From Treponema brennaborense DSM 12168 (GTDB taxonomy: Bacteria > Spirochaetota > Spirochaetia > Treponematales > Treponemataceae), in NCBI RefSeq assembly GCF_000212415.1, contig NC_015500.1, positions 992,001 through 1,056,000 on the forward strand: a DNA stretch of 64,000 nucleotides, read 5' to 3'. Shown piece after piece: positions 52,661-62,200 of this stretch (its first letter is position 1; each line of letters starts with the position of its first letter). A program made the translations under genes and the position numbers. Below the pieces are notes generated by a model. It had not been told where the DNA came from and made no database searches. It worked only from the letters and a program-made list of their open reading frames with translations.

Positions 52661-53476
52661 TTATCGTACGGCTGTGATGTTTTCAACAAGCTCCAGCACG
52701 TGCGTGGGGCAACCTTTGATGCATTCGCCGCACGACGTACACTTTCCGTAATCGACAAGCGGAATGCCGTTCGTAACGACGAGCGCGTGTTCCGGGCAGG
52801 CGCGTTCGCACTTGCCGCATTTGATACAGCCGGTTTTGCACTGCTTTATGATCGGCGCTTTGTTCGTGCTGCGGTTTGAACACCGCGCGACGGCGCCTTT
52901 GCGCGCTGAGTCTACTTTTGCAAACAGTCCCTGCGGGCATTCTGCAACGCACATACCGCAGCCGGTGCATTTGGCGTAATCGACGTGCGGCAGGCCGTCG
53001 TCTTTCATCGCGAGCGCGTCGAATTTGCAGACGGCGACACAGTCGGCGAATCCGATGCAGCCGTACGAACACATTTTGGTTCCGTTGATGCTCAATTTAG
53101 CTGCGCGGCAGGTTTTGACACCGTTATACGTTCCGCGCGGCTGGGCGTGCTCTTTGCTGCCCTGACAGGCGAGCAGGGCTACTTGCTGCACCGCGCTTGC
53201 CGAAACGCCCATGATGTTTCCGACCGCTTCGGCGGTAGCGGCGCCGCCGGCCGCACAGCCGTCGACCGGTGCGTTTCCCGCGGCAACCGCCGCGGCGAAT
53301 CCGTCGCATCCGGGATATCCGCACGCACCGCAGTTTGCCCCCGGAAGCGCCGAACGCACTTTTTCTATGGTCGGATCAACCGGTACGTAAAATATTTTCT
53401 TGAAAAAACCGAGCAGGACTCCGAGGATAAATGCTATCGCAAACGAAATCCCGAGGGTTATTAAAATCGTTGTCAT
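52661..53476 (-). CDS. rnfB: Rnf complex subunit B (Fe-S protein)
   Basis: 271 residues: an N-terminal membrane span (LGISFAIAFILGVLLGFF), the 4Fe-4S domain ANCGACGYPGCDGFA, a long Cys-containing middle and two or more ferredoxin-type clusters (CTGCGMCVAECP, CIKCGKCERACP, CTSCGECIKGCP). It accepts electrons from reduced ferredoxin and passes them to the membrane complex. Last gene of rnfCDGEAB, followed by a terminator. The number of clusters exceeds that of enterobacterial RnfB, as in clostridial-type complexes. Confidence 0.97.
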   Translation of the reverse strand: MTTILITLGISFAIAFILGVLLGFFKKIFYVPVDPTIEKVRSALPGANCGACGYPGCDGFAAAVAAGNAPVDGCAAGGAATAEAVGNIMGVSASAVQQVALLACQGSKEHAQPRGTYNGVKTCRAAKLSINGTKMCSYGCIGFADCVAVCKFDALAMKDDGLPHVDYAKCTGCGMCVAECPQGLFAKVDSARKGAVARCSNRSTNKAPIIKQCKTGCIKCGKCERACPEHALVVTNGIPLVDYGKCTSCGECIKGCPTHVLELVENITAVR

Positions 53477-53485
53477 TCCGCGCTC

Positions 53486-54064
53486 CTATTTAATCAGTCC
53501 GGCAAATCCGCCGAACGCCATCGAAAGCAGTCCTGCCGCAACGAACAGAATCGGCGTTCCCTGCAGAAAAGCCGGCACCGGCGCTATTCTGATCCACTTG
53601 CGGACTCCGGACATCAAAATCATCGACATCAGAAAACCCGCCGCGGAGCCGACCGCGTATACGATCGACTCGCCGAAGTTGTAATTCTTGCTGATGCAGT
53701 TCAGGGTTACGGCCAGAATCGCACAGTTGGTCGTAATGAGCGCAAGGTACACGCCCATGGAACTGTACAGCGCCGGCGCCGATTTTTTCAAATAGAATTC
53801 AACCAGCTGCACGAGGCTTGCGATGACCAGAATGAACACCAGCGTCTGAAGGAATTCCAATTCCAGCGGCGCCAAAATGAAATGGTACAGCGGATACGTT
53901 ACCGCCGTTGCCAGAACCATAACGAACGACGTGGCGATACCCATGCCCGTCGCCTTTCCGGTGTCGGTCGTCATGCCGATAAACGGGCACAGCGCCAAAA
54001 ACTGGATAAGCACGACGTTGTCCACGAGCATCGAAGACAGAAAGATTTTCAGATATTCGTTCAT
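53486..54064 (-). CDS. rnfA: Rnf complex subunit A
   Basis: 192-residue membrane protein with six spans (MNEYLKIFLSSMLVDNVVLIQFLALCPFIGMTT at the N-terminus). RnfA and RnfE are mirror-related subunits that hold a [2Fe-2S] cluster between them; Cys in LALCPF and NCAILA are the candidate ligands. Together they form the ion-translocating core of ferredoxin:NAD+ oxidoreductase. Its start overlaps the rnfE stop by four bases. Confidence 0.97.
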   Translation of the reverse strand: MNEYLKIFLSSMLVDNVVLIQFLALCPFIGMTTDTGKATGMGIATSFVMVLATAVTYPLYHFILAPLELEFLQTLVFILVIASLVQLVEFYLKKSAPALYSSMGVYLALITTNCAILAVTLNCISKNYNFGESIVYAVGSAAGFLMSMILMSGVRKWIRIAPVPAFLQGTPILFVAAGLLSMAFGGFAGLIK

Positions 54065-54684
54065 TTCGCTTCTCCCGTTTCAGTTTTTCCGGCAGTCGTC
54101 AATCGTCTGATTCCCATACTGACGGCGATGAACATGCCGAATACGAAGAATCCGCCCGGCGCGTTCTTGAAAAAGCCGATGCGATACGCTTCGGGAATGA
54201 CTTCGTATCCGAATACGGAACCGGCTCCGAGCAATTCGCGGACGAACGAGATTCCGCACAGTACCCACAGATAGCCGAACCCCATACCGAGCGCGTCGCA
54301 GGCCGCTTCTCCCACGCTCCGTTTTGACGCGAACGATTCGACTCGGCCCATGATGATGCAGTTTACGACGATGAGCGGAATGAACACGCCCATCGATTTT
54401 GACAGAGCCGGCACGTACGCCTGCATGAGCAAATCGACGATCGTCGTAAACGAGGCGATAACGATGATAAATACCGGAATGCGGATCGAATCCGGAATAA
54501 GTTTCCGGAACAGGCTGATGATGATTTCACTCATGACGAGTACGAACGTCATTGCCAGTCCCATTCCCAAACCGTTTTCAAAACGGGTCGTAACGGCGAG
54601 CGACGAACATAAGCCGATCATCAGAACCAGCAGCGGATTTTCTTTCAGCAACCCGTTGGTAAAAATACGTACATATTTTTTCAT
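54061..54684 (-). CDS. rnfE: Rnf complex subunit E
   Basis: 207-residue membrane protein paralogous to RnfA: NGLLKENPLLVLMIGLCSSLAVTTRFENGLGMG opens it, with VNCIIMGRVESFAS further in, carrying the second pair of candidate cluster cysteines. Part of the Na+ or H+ pumping Rnf complex. Spacing to rnfG upstream is ten bases; it overlaps rnfA downstream. Confidence 0.97.
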   Translation of the reverse strand: MKKYVRIFTNGLLKENPLLVLMIGLCSSLAVTTRFENGLGMGLAMTFVLVMSEIIISLFRKLIPDSIRIPVFIIVIASFTTIVDLLMQAYVPALSKSMGVFIPLIVVNCIIMGRVESFASKRSVGEAACDALGMGFGYLWVLCGISFVRELLGAGSVFGYEVIPEAYRIGFFKNAPGGFFVFGMFIAVSMGIRRLTTAGKTETGEAK

Positions 54685-54694
54685 GGCAATTCCT

Positions 54695-55816
54695 CTATTC
54701 TTCCAGATACAGCCCGTTCAGGGGATATTCATCCGAATCGGCGGGGGCGGTTTTTCCTCCGCGCGACGTGGCGACCCAGGCGGCTTCCATTGCGCCGACT
54801 TTAACCATATCCGCCACGCAGGCGGACGTGATCGTCGCTCCCGAAAGCGCGTCGAAATCTGATGCGACGAGCAGCGCCGCATCGGCGGATTTGCCGGCGA
54901 ATTGGCCGTAGAACGACTCTTCCAGCGCCTGCTGACCGATATTCGGCGTGTCGTTCAGTTCGATGATCCGCGCGCCGAGTATCGTCCTGTTCATGTCGAC
55001 GGCGGTAAGCACGACGCCGCCTTTCTTGTACGTCTGGCCGCGAACGGCGACCATCGCGCCGGCGGTTTTTCCGGCGACCGTAACGATAACCTGTTTTTCA
55101 ACGAGCATGTTGCGGACGATTCTGTTCAGGTCTTTGTCGACTTCGGTGAACGTCGCGTCGGGGTACGTTTCGGGCGGGAACAGCGACAGATACGCATCCT
55201 GATACGTAAACGCCTGCGCGGGAGCGGCTATGACCGGCGCTTCTCCGCTGCCGGACGCTCCGCCGTAATTTGCCGCAAGAAATTCGCCGGCGACGTACGA
55301 AGCGTATTTGACCAGCTGGGCGACGCCTTTCGACGTTATCGTCGCGCCGGAAATCACGTCCACGTCGCTTCCCACGACGAAGTTGTCGTTCGCGGATTTA
55401 CCGGCGAACTGCGTGTAGAACGCGGGTTCGGTCGCGCGCTGTCCGAAACCGGGCGTATCGCTGATGGACAGAAACTTTATGCCGGTGATGGTGCGCGTCA
55501 GATCGAGACCGAGCAGAATCGTCGCCTTATCGTAAGTGGGGCCGCTCGCCTGTATGACCGCGCCGACGACGCTGCCGTCTTTTTTTGCCAAATACAGGTT
55601 TTCCGCTTTTACGGCGGTCGCCGTGTCAGGCGTAAAACCGGGCGCTTTTTCAAACGCCGAAGCGCGGCTGAACACGACCGTCAGCCCCGCGTTTACTTCC
55701 GCTTCCTTCGCGGCGGCGATCGCAGGCGCCGTCAGCAAACTGACGACGGCGAGCAGCACGCACGCTACGCTCGCAAAAGCCGCGAGCGCCAAACCGAGTT
55801 TGATCATGTTTTTCAT
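54695..55816 (-). CDS. rnfG: Rnf complex subunit G with two tandem FMN-binding domains
   Basis: 373 residues, almost twice the usual RnfG length of about 200. After one N-terminal membrane span (LGLALAAFASVACVLLAVVSLL) come two FMN-binding domains in tandem. Each has a flavinylation motif: DVISGATITS (Thr159) and DALSGATITS (Thr328). FAGKSA occurs before both and DTPGFGQ/DTPNIGQ marks the same position, so this is a true internal duplication. The covalent FMN is attached by ApbE/Ftp in the periplasm; treponemal flavinylation is known from T. pallidum. Two flavins per RnfG would lengthen the electron path. The start overlaps rnfD by four bases. Confidence 0.93.
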   Translation of the reverse strand: MKNMIKLGLALAAFASVACVLLAVVSLLTAPAIAAAKEAEVNAGLTVVFSRASAFEKAPGFTPDTATAVKAENLYLAKKDGSVVGAVIQASGPTYDKATILLGLDLTRTITGIKFLSISDTPGFGQRATEPAFYTQFAGKSANDNFVVGSDVDVISGATITSKGVAQLVKYASYVAGEFLAANYGGASGSGEAPVIAAPAQAFTYQDAYLSLFPPETYPDATFTEVDKDLNRIVRNMLVEKQVIVTVAGKTAGAMVAVRGQTYKKGGVVLTAVDMNRTILGARIIELNDTPNIGQQALEESFYGQFAGKSADAALLVASDFDALSGATITSACVADMVKVGAMEAAWVATSRGGKTAPADSDEYPLNGLYLEE

Positions 55817-56781
55817 TTTGCGGCAGCTCCTTCCGTCCGGGCGCGTTTTTTGCCGTATCCGTATTTTCTCGGCATGAATTTATCGAGAAACGGAACCAGA
55901 ATGTTCATGATCAGAATACTGAACATGACGCCTTCCGGGTATCCGCCGAACTGACGGATTAAAAAAGTTATGAGTCCGCAGCCCGCGCCGAATATCAGCC
56001 GGCCGGTTTTGGTCACGGGGCTCGTGGTGTAATCGGTCGTCATGAACACGGCGCCGAACATCAGGCCGCCGGTCATCACCGCCATCAGCGGATAGCCGCC
56101 CGAAAGCCAAGTGCACAGCGCCGTTACCGCTATCATCGCGACCGGCGCGCGCCAGTCGATGATTTTGGTGACTGCCAGAAAGACGAACGCGATCAGAATG
56201 AGCATAGTGCTCGTTTCTCCGATGCAGCCCGCGCGATTCCCCAGAAAATACTGAAGATACGTATCCGAATCGGCAAAAAACACGCCGCTTTTTATTTCAC
56301 TCAAAACGGTCGCGCCGCTTACGCCGTCGAACGGCAGCGTCCAGGCGGAAAGCGCGACCGGAAAACTGGTGAACAGGAACGCGCGTCCGGCGAGCGCCGG
56401 ATTGAACACGTTTGCTCCGATGCCGCCGAAAAAACCTTTGGCAACGACTACGGCGAACAGCGAACCGAGCACCGTCATCCAGACGGGCGTGGACGGCGGC
56501 AGCACGAGCGCAAGCAGTATGCCGGTTACCGCCGCAGACAAATCCGCCGTGCGAATCTGCTGTTTGGTGAGTTTTTGGAACAACGCTTCAAACACGACGC
56601 TTGAGACGACGGCGGTAAGAATCGTTATCAGTGCCGGAACACCGAACAGGACGACGCCGTATACGCACAGCGGCAGCAGTGCGATGATTACGCACAGCAT
56701 GACGCCGGAAGTGCTTCTTCCCGAAGCGAAATGCGGACTTGATGAAAGATAAATTTCGTTTACATCTGACGGAGCAGCCAT
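55813..56781 (-). CDS. rnfD: Rnf complex subunit D
   Basis: 322-residue membrane protein of the NqrB/RnfD family with about nine spans (SGRSTSGVMLCVIIALLPLCVYGVVLFG early). The covalent-FMN motif is FDGVSGATVLSEI, with Thr in SGAT as the attachment site. Other family elements are GGIGANVFNPALAGRAFLF and GGLMFGAVFMTTDYTTSPVT. A good ribosome binding site (AAGGGGG) precedes the ATG, which directly follows the rnfC stop. Confidence 0.97.
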   Translation of the reverse strand: MAAPSDVNEIYLSSSPHFASGRSTSGVMLCVIIALLPLCVYGVVLFGVPALITILTAVVSSVVFEALFQKLTKQQIRTADLSAAVTGILLALVLPPSTPVWMTVLGSLFAVVVAKGFFGGIGANVFNPALAGRAFLFTSFPVALSAWTLPFDGVSGATVLSEIKSGVFFADSDTYLQYFLGNRAGCIGETSTMLILIAFVFLAVTKIIDWRAPVAMIAVTALCTWLSGGYPLMAVMTGGLMFGAVFMTTDYTTSPVTKTGRLIFGAGCGLITFLIRQFGGYPEGVMFSILIMNILVPFLDKFMPRKYGYGKKRARTEGAAAK

Positions 56782-58122
56782 TTACTTTCCCCCTTCTTTT
56801 TGTTTCGCCGCTTCGGCGCGGACTGCCGCTTTTCCGATTCGGAAGCGCTGGATCAGCCGGACGTGCGCCGGACAGATATAGCCGCACGTACCGCATTCCA
56901 CGCAGTCCATGAGACCGTACCGTTTGGCTTCTTCGTAGTCGCCCGCTTTCAGCGCGCGCACGATGAGTACCGGCGCGAGGCGGCACGAACAGACGTCGAT
57001 GCATTTTCCGCAGCCGATGCACGGATTTTCATCGGCGAGGTACGTTTCCCCGGCGGTCAGAAACAGCACGCCGGACGTGTTTTTTGCAACCGGAAAATTT
57101 GCGTTGGTCATGGCGAATCCCATCATCGGACCGCCTGAAATGATTTTCGCGACGCCGGGGCGCAGCGTGACGTTCGCCGGAATCAAATCTCCTACGAGCG
57201 TACCGACGGGAACTTTCAGGTTTTTAGGTGTTTCGCACGCGCCACCGGAAATCGTCAATCCGCGGTCGACGAGCGGTTTTCCCTCGCGGAACGCTTCGGA
57301 AATCGCGCACAACGTTCCCACGTTGTCTATGACGCAGCCGACGTCGGCCGGAAGTCCGCCCGCGGGAATTTCCCGACCCACCGCGGCGACGGTGATATTT
57401 TTTTCTCCGCCTTGCGGATATTTCGTTTTGCACAAGACGATACCGATCGTATCGGTGTAACCTGCGTCCGCTATCGTTTTTTCCAATACGGGGTACACGT
57501 GTTTTTTGTTGTCTTCAAGGACTACGATGCCGTGCGCCGCGCCGGTAACGTTCATGGCGATTGCAAGGCCGTCGATCAGTTTCTGCGGCGTTTCGATCAT
57601 CGTCCGTTCGTCTATAGTCAGATACGGTTCGCATTCCGCCGCGTTTGCCAGCACGTATTCGATTTTTTTGCCTGCGGGAGGATTCAGTTTTACGTGAGTA
57701 GGGAAGGCGGCTCCTCCCATGCCGACGATACCCGCTTCGCGGATTCGGGTGAGCGCTTCTTCTTTGGAACAGGCGAACGGGTCCAGTACGGGCAGAAATT
57801 CCGTTCGATCAGAATCGTCTCCCTGAATGGCGATGCACAGTTCTTCCCTGTTCGCCGTAACCAGATGGGTTTCAATTTTTTTGACCGTTCCGGCGATCGA
57901 AGCGTGTACGGGAGCGGACATATACGCATGGGAATCGGCTATTTTCTGTCCCCGCGCGACGCTGTCGCCTACCGCTACGATCGGCTGATTCGGAGCTCCG
58001 CCTTGTGTAACGGGTATGCATACCGTTTTAGTGACGGGAACGACCGGTTCAATAGGAGAACCCTGCGTCGATTCCTTATGTTCCGGCGGATGGACTCCGC
58101 CTTTGAAAGTCTGTGTTTTCAT
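56782..58122 (-). CDS. rnfC: Rnf complex subunit C (NADH-binding)
   Basis: 446 residues. The N-terminal FKGGVHPPEHKEST is the RnfC signature. A flavin/NAD-binding Nqo1-like fold follows (GIVGMGGAAFPTHVKL with the Gly-rich loop, then NAAECEPYLTIDERTM) and two [4Fe-4S] motifs close it (CIGCGKCIDVCSCRLAP and CVECGTCGYICPAH). It delivers electrons to NAD+. First gene of the operon; ATG 58122 has no Shine-Dalgarno, and the promoter predicts a transcript starting one base upstream. Confidence 0.96.
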   Translation of the reverse strand: MKTQTFKGGVHPPEHKESTQGSPIEPVVPVTKTVCIPVTQGGAPNQPIVAVGDSVARGQKIADSHAYMSAPVHASIAGTVKKIETHLVTANREELCIAIQGDDSDRTEFLPVLDPFACSKEEALTRIREAGIVGMGGAAFPTHVKLNPPAGKKIEYVLANAAECEPYLTIDERTMIETPQKLIDGLAIAMNVTGAAHGIVVLEDNKKHVYPVLEKTIADAGYTDTIGIVLCKTKYPQGGEKNITVAAVGREIPAGGLPADVGCVIDNVGTLCAISEAFREGKPLVDRGLTISGGACETPKNLKVPVGTLVGDLIPANVTLRPGVAKIISGGPMMGFAMTNANFPVAKNTSGVLFLTAGETYLADENPCIGCGKCIDVCSCRLAPVLIVRALKAGDYEEAKRYGLMDCVECGTCGYICPAHVRLIQRFRIGKAAVRAEAAKQKEGGK

Positions 58123-58129
58123 ACCATAT

Positions 58130-58158
58130 ATTCTATAGTACAGAAAGGCACAGGTCAA
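58130..58158 (-). promoter_or_regulatory. Promoter of the rnf operon, predicted near-leaderless
   Basis: On the minus strand TTGACC (58158-58153), 17 bases, TAGAAT (58135-58130), then ATATGGT and ATG. The predicted +1 is 58123, one base before the rnfC start. Confidence 0.65.
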
Positions 58159-58253
58159 GCACAGGTTTTTGCAGGATTCAGGCATTTTTTTTGAATGAAC
58201 TGGATTATATTATATATTCACGATATAATTGGAAATGAAATGGAGGTTTCAGA

Positions 58254-59270
58254 ATGTCCAAAAAGATTCTGGCAGCAGCAGCCGGTTTCCTGTGCAGTGC
58301 GGTCGCGGTTTTCGCGTATGATCCGCCTGCCGGAGCCGAATATATGTTCCGTCTCGTCTCGCCGGATATGCTTTCGCAGGCCGGTTCTTCAGCCGGCGGC
58401 GGATTTTTTACGACAGCTCCCGATTCCATAACGATCAATCCCGCGCTGACTGCGGGGGATCAGCGGATAGGACTCGACGCCGGTTATACGGCGCTTTTTT
58501 CGACATCCGGCGGTTTTTCCCTGGGCGGAGCGGGGCAGCTCGGATTGCTCGTGCCGACCCGCTGGGGTGTCTTTTCCGGTGTTCTTCAGGGAATCTCGGC
58601 CGATTTTGAACCGCTGAAACTGTACAATACGGTCGCGCTGCGTACCGGTTTCGCAAAAGATATTACGGATAATCTGTATGCCGGTGCCGCGCTGAACGGC
58701 AGCGTCAATTGGGGCGACGGCGTTCACTGGGGGCTCGGTCTCGATGTCGGCGTATGGTACCGGTTGGGCGCGCTGGGATTTTTGCGCGACACGCGTATCG
58801 GTTTTTCACTGGCAAATATGGGAAAACCGCTCGTGTGGGGAATGCCCGGAATTTTTACTCCGCGCATGGGGATCGCGGCCACGCTGTTTTCCGTAAAAAA
58901 TCTGAAAGGTGCGTTTTCGGCGGATCTGAGTGCGCCGCAGTTTTCAAATCTGGTATTCGATGCGGGACTGCAGCTGCAGTTTTCCGATATGGTAACGCTC
59001 AAAACCGGCTGGCAGTTTAATTTGAAAGAAGTTATCGCCGAAAATTACAACTTGCTGCCTTCCGTCGGCGTAAGCGTCAAATTCGGTATCAATACGACGG
59101 ACAATAGGTTTATGGCTGAAAACGGCTGGCAGCAGAGTGATCTTATTACGTCCGGTGCGTGGCAGCAATTGTACGGCGGCGTTCAGGCCGTTTCCGCCGC
59201 GGCGTCGCTGCGGCTCGGTCTGACCGATACCGAAGCGCCTGTTATCGTTCTGTGGGGTGACGAAGAATGA
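58254..59270 (+). CDS. Outer-membrane beta-barrel protein, PorV/UPF0164-like
   Basis: 338 residues with a signal peptide (ILAAAAGFLCSAVAVFA) and a beta-barrel pattern. The early segment AGGGFFTTAPDSITINPALTAGDQRIGLDAGYTALF is typical of the PorV/FadL-like UPF0164 group seen in treponemes and Bacteroidetes (N-P-A in a loop after the first strand). The protein ends LRLGLTDTEAPVIVLWGDEE. GGAGGT precedes ATG 58254. The next gene starts inside its last codon (ATGA), so this barrel and the giant Ig/OmpA protein are made together and may form one surface assembly. Confidence 0.78.
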   Translation: MSKKILAAAAGFLCSAVAVFAYDPPAGAEYMFRLVSPDMLSQAGSSAGGGFFTTAPDSITINPALTAGDQRIGLDAGYTALFSTSGGFSLGGAGQLGLLVPTRWGVFSGVLQGISADFEPLKLYNTVALRTGFAKDITDNLYAGAALNGSVNWGDGVHWGLGLDVGVWYRLGALGFLRDTRIGFSLANMGKPLVWGMPGIFTPRMGIAATLFSVKNLKGAFSADLSAPQFSNLVFDAGLQLQFSDMVTLKTGWQFNLKEVIAENYNLLPSVGVSVKFGINTTDNRFMAENGWQQSDLITSGAWQQLYGGVQAVSAAASLRLGLTDTEAPVIVLWGDEE

Positions 59271-62200
59271 ATAAGAAAATGATATGCGCGTTGACCGCGT
59301 TCTGTCTGTTCGCGGGCAGCGTCCCGCTTTTTGCCCAAAAAGGGACCGTCTATATTTCGCCGAACAACGACGGCGTTCAGGATCAGCTGACGGTGCCGCT
59401 TTCCGTAAAAGACAAGCGGTATATAAAAGAATGGAGTTTCGTCATTACCGACGCGGACGGAAATCCCGTGCGGACGATCGGTAATAAGGTAAAGCTGCCC
59501 GACGGCATGTCTTTCAAGAACTTTTTCAACCGATTGGTTACCCCAAAACAGGGTGTCGAGATTCCGTCTTCCGTAACGTGGAACGGCGTGCTCGATTCTG
59601 GTGAAACCGCTCCCGACGGTACGTATTACTATTATTTTGCGGCGTCGGACGACAACGGAAACGTGAGCCGCACCGCTTCCCTTCAGGTCGTAGTGGACAA
59701 CACGGATCCCTCCGTTACGGTCAAACCGATCGCCGATGCCGATAAGATATTCGGCGAGGGCAGCAAGGCCGTTTTGCCGGTGCAGCAGTCCGGTTCCGTT
59801 GAAGACAAATGGATCGGTGCTTTTTACGATACGGCGGGCAGCGCCGTGCGCACGTATACCTGGGAAAACGGGTCTCCGCTGCCGTTCGAGTGGGACGGTC
59901 GGAACGACGCGGGACAGCCGGTTCCCGACGGCGTGTATTCGTATAGAATCACCGCAACCGATCGTGCCGGCAACGTTGCGCCGGTAACGCATATTGCAAA
60001 TATCATTTATTCCGCGGAAAAACCGGGTACGAACATTACGATAAACGGAAGCAAGTACGCGTCGCCGAACGGCGACGGCGTGCAGGATACGGTTTCGTTC
60101 GACGTAACGATTCCTTCCGGCGGCAAAAACGGTGCGAACAGACTCGTTTCATGGAAAATTACCGTCGTCGACGGCAGCGGAACGGCGGTTCGCACTTTTG
60201 CCGGTTCCGATCCGGCGCCGGCTTCTCTAGTATTCGACTGCAAAAACGACGCGCTTTCCGTGCTTGCCGACGGTCCGTATCAAGCGGTCGTAACCGCTTC
60301 GTATCTGAACGGATTTGAACCTGCGCCGATAAAATCGCCGGTGTTCGTTCTTGATACGATTGCGCCGGCGGCATCCGTACGCGCCGCGTCGGCCATATTC
60401 TCTCCTGACGGCGACGGACGCATGGACACGATAGAAATCGTGCAGGAAGGTTCGGCCGAAAAAGAATGGTTCGGAGAAATTCTTGACGGACACGGTTCCC
60501 CGGTCAGAAAATACACGTTCGGCGCGCAGCCTGTTTCTCCGGTGATATGGGACGGACTGGACAATACCGGACTGCTGTGTGCGGACGGATTTTACACGTA
60601 CCGCCTGTATACGACGGATCTCGCCGGAAACAAAACGGAAGCGGTTACGTCTGCGTTCGAGCTGAATACCGGAACGACGGAAGTCATACTGACCGTGCAG
60701 CCGATGGCCTTCTCTCCGAACGGCGACGGTATCCGCGATACGGTAACGCTGACGCCGGTCGTAAAGACGCACAGCGGAGTCGTTTCATATGTGCTGACGA
60801 TAATCGATTCGTCCGGTAGCGTCGTAAAGACGATCCGCGATGCGAAGTCCCTTCCGGCGAAACTGTCGTGGAACGGGCTGACCGACGGCGGAACGCGCAG
60901 TGCGGACGGCTTTTATACCGCAGTGCTCGAAACGACGTCTAAAAACGGCAGCATCACCAAAACGGTAACACAGCCGTTTGAACTGGATACGGCGTATCCT
61001 GAAGTAACGGTTTCCGTTCCGTATACGGTGTTCTCTCCCGATGGCGACGGAAATAAAGACGAATTGCCGTTCACGATTGCCTCCGGCAAGGAAGCGCGCT
61101 GGACGGGCCGCATAGAAGGGGTAAAAGGTCCCGCCGCCGGCAAAGTGGTGGACGAGTTCGTTTGGGAAAATTACGCGCAGTCGTTCAGTTGGAACGGCAG
61201 CGACGGTTCCGGAAACAAAGTGCCCGACGGTACGTACCGGTTCACCGTTTTTGCCGAAGACGCGGCCGGAAACAAAGGTTCCGCCGAGATTTCCGACATT
61301 ACGGTCGACACGCGCGAGGCCAAAATCTACGTGACGGCTTCGGAAGACGCTTTTTCTCCGAACGGGGACGGATTTAAGGACGTGCAGAAGTTTACGATAC
61401 GGACGACGCTGAGCGAAGGCGTCGAGTCTTGGACGTTTGCGGTAAAAGCCGCCGACGGTACGGTCGTGCGTTCCTGGTCTCAGAAAGACAGCGCCGACGT
61501 GCCCGCCGTTATCAATTGGGACGGATTGACTGCGAGCGGGGTTCCCGCCGAAGGTACGTTCACGGCTTCGCTTGAAGCGGTGTACGTGAAGGGAAATACG
61601 GTGAGCGCCGTGACTGCTCCGTTTATCTGTACGGTAACGGCGCCGCAGCTCACCGTGCGGACCGCGCCGCGTTACTTCAGTCCCGATAACGACGGCGTCG
61701 ACGACGATCTGTTCATTTCGCTGAAAGTCGCTTCCGCCGTTCCGCTCGCGTCGTGGTCGTTTGAAGTGTACGATCCCCAGAACGGCAAAGCGTTCTGGTC
61801 GAGCAGCGGAACGTCCGTCGTAACCGAACGCATGGTCTGGGACGGCCGCGGCAACAACGGAGAACTGGTGCAGTCCGCGACGGATTATCCGTACGTATTC
61901 AGGGTAACCGATACGCTCGGTATGAAATCCGAAGCGGCGGGGCTGATTTCGGTGGACGTGCTCGTTATCCGCGTGGGCGACGTGCTCAAAATACAGGTCC
62001 CGTCGATCATCTTCCGCAGCGACAACGCCGACTTCAAAGGTAAAGACGTTGAACCCAAGAACGGTCTGGATCAGGCGATAATCGATAACAATATCAGGGT
62101 TATCAAACGTATTGCCGAGATTTTGAACAAGTTCAAAGATTACACGGTCCGCATCGAAGGCCACGCGAACAACGTAACCGGCACCGAGGCGGAAGAAACG

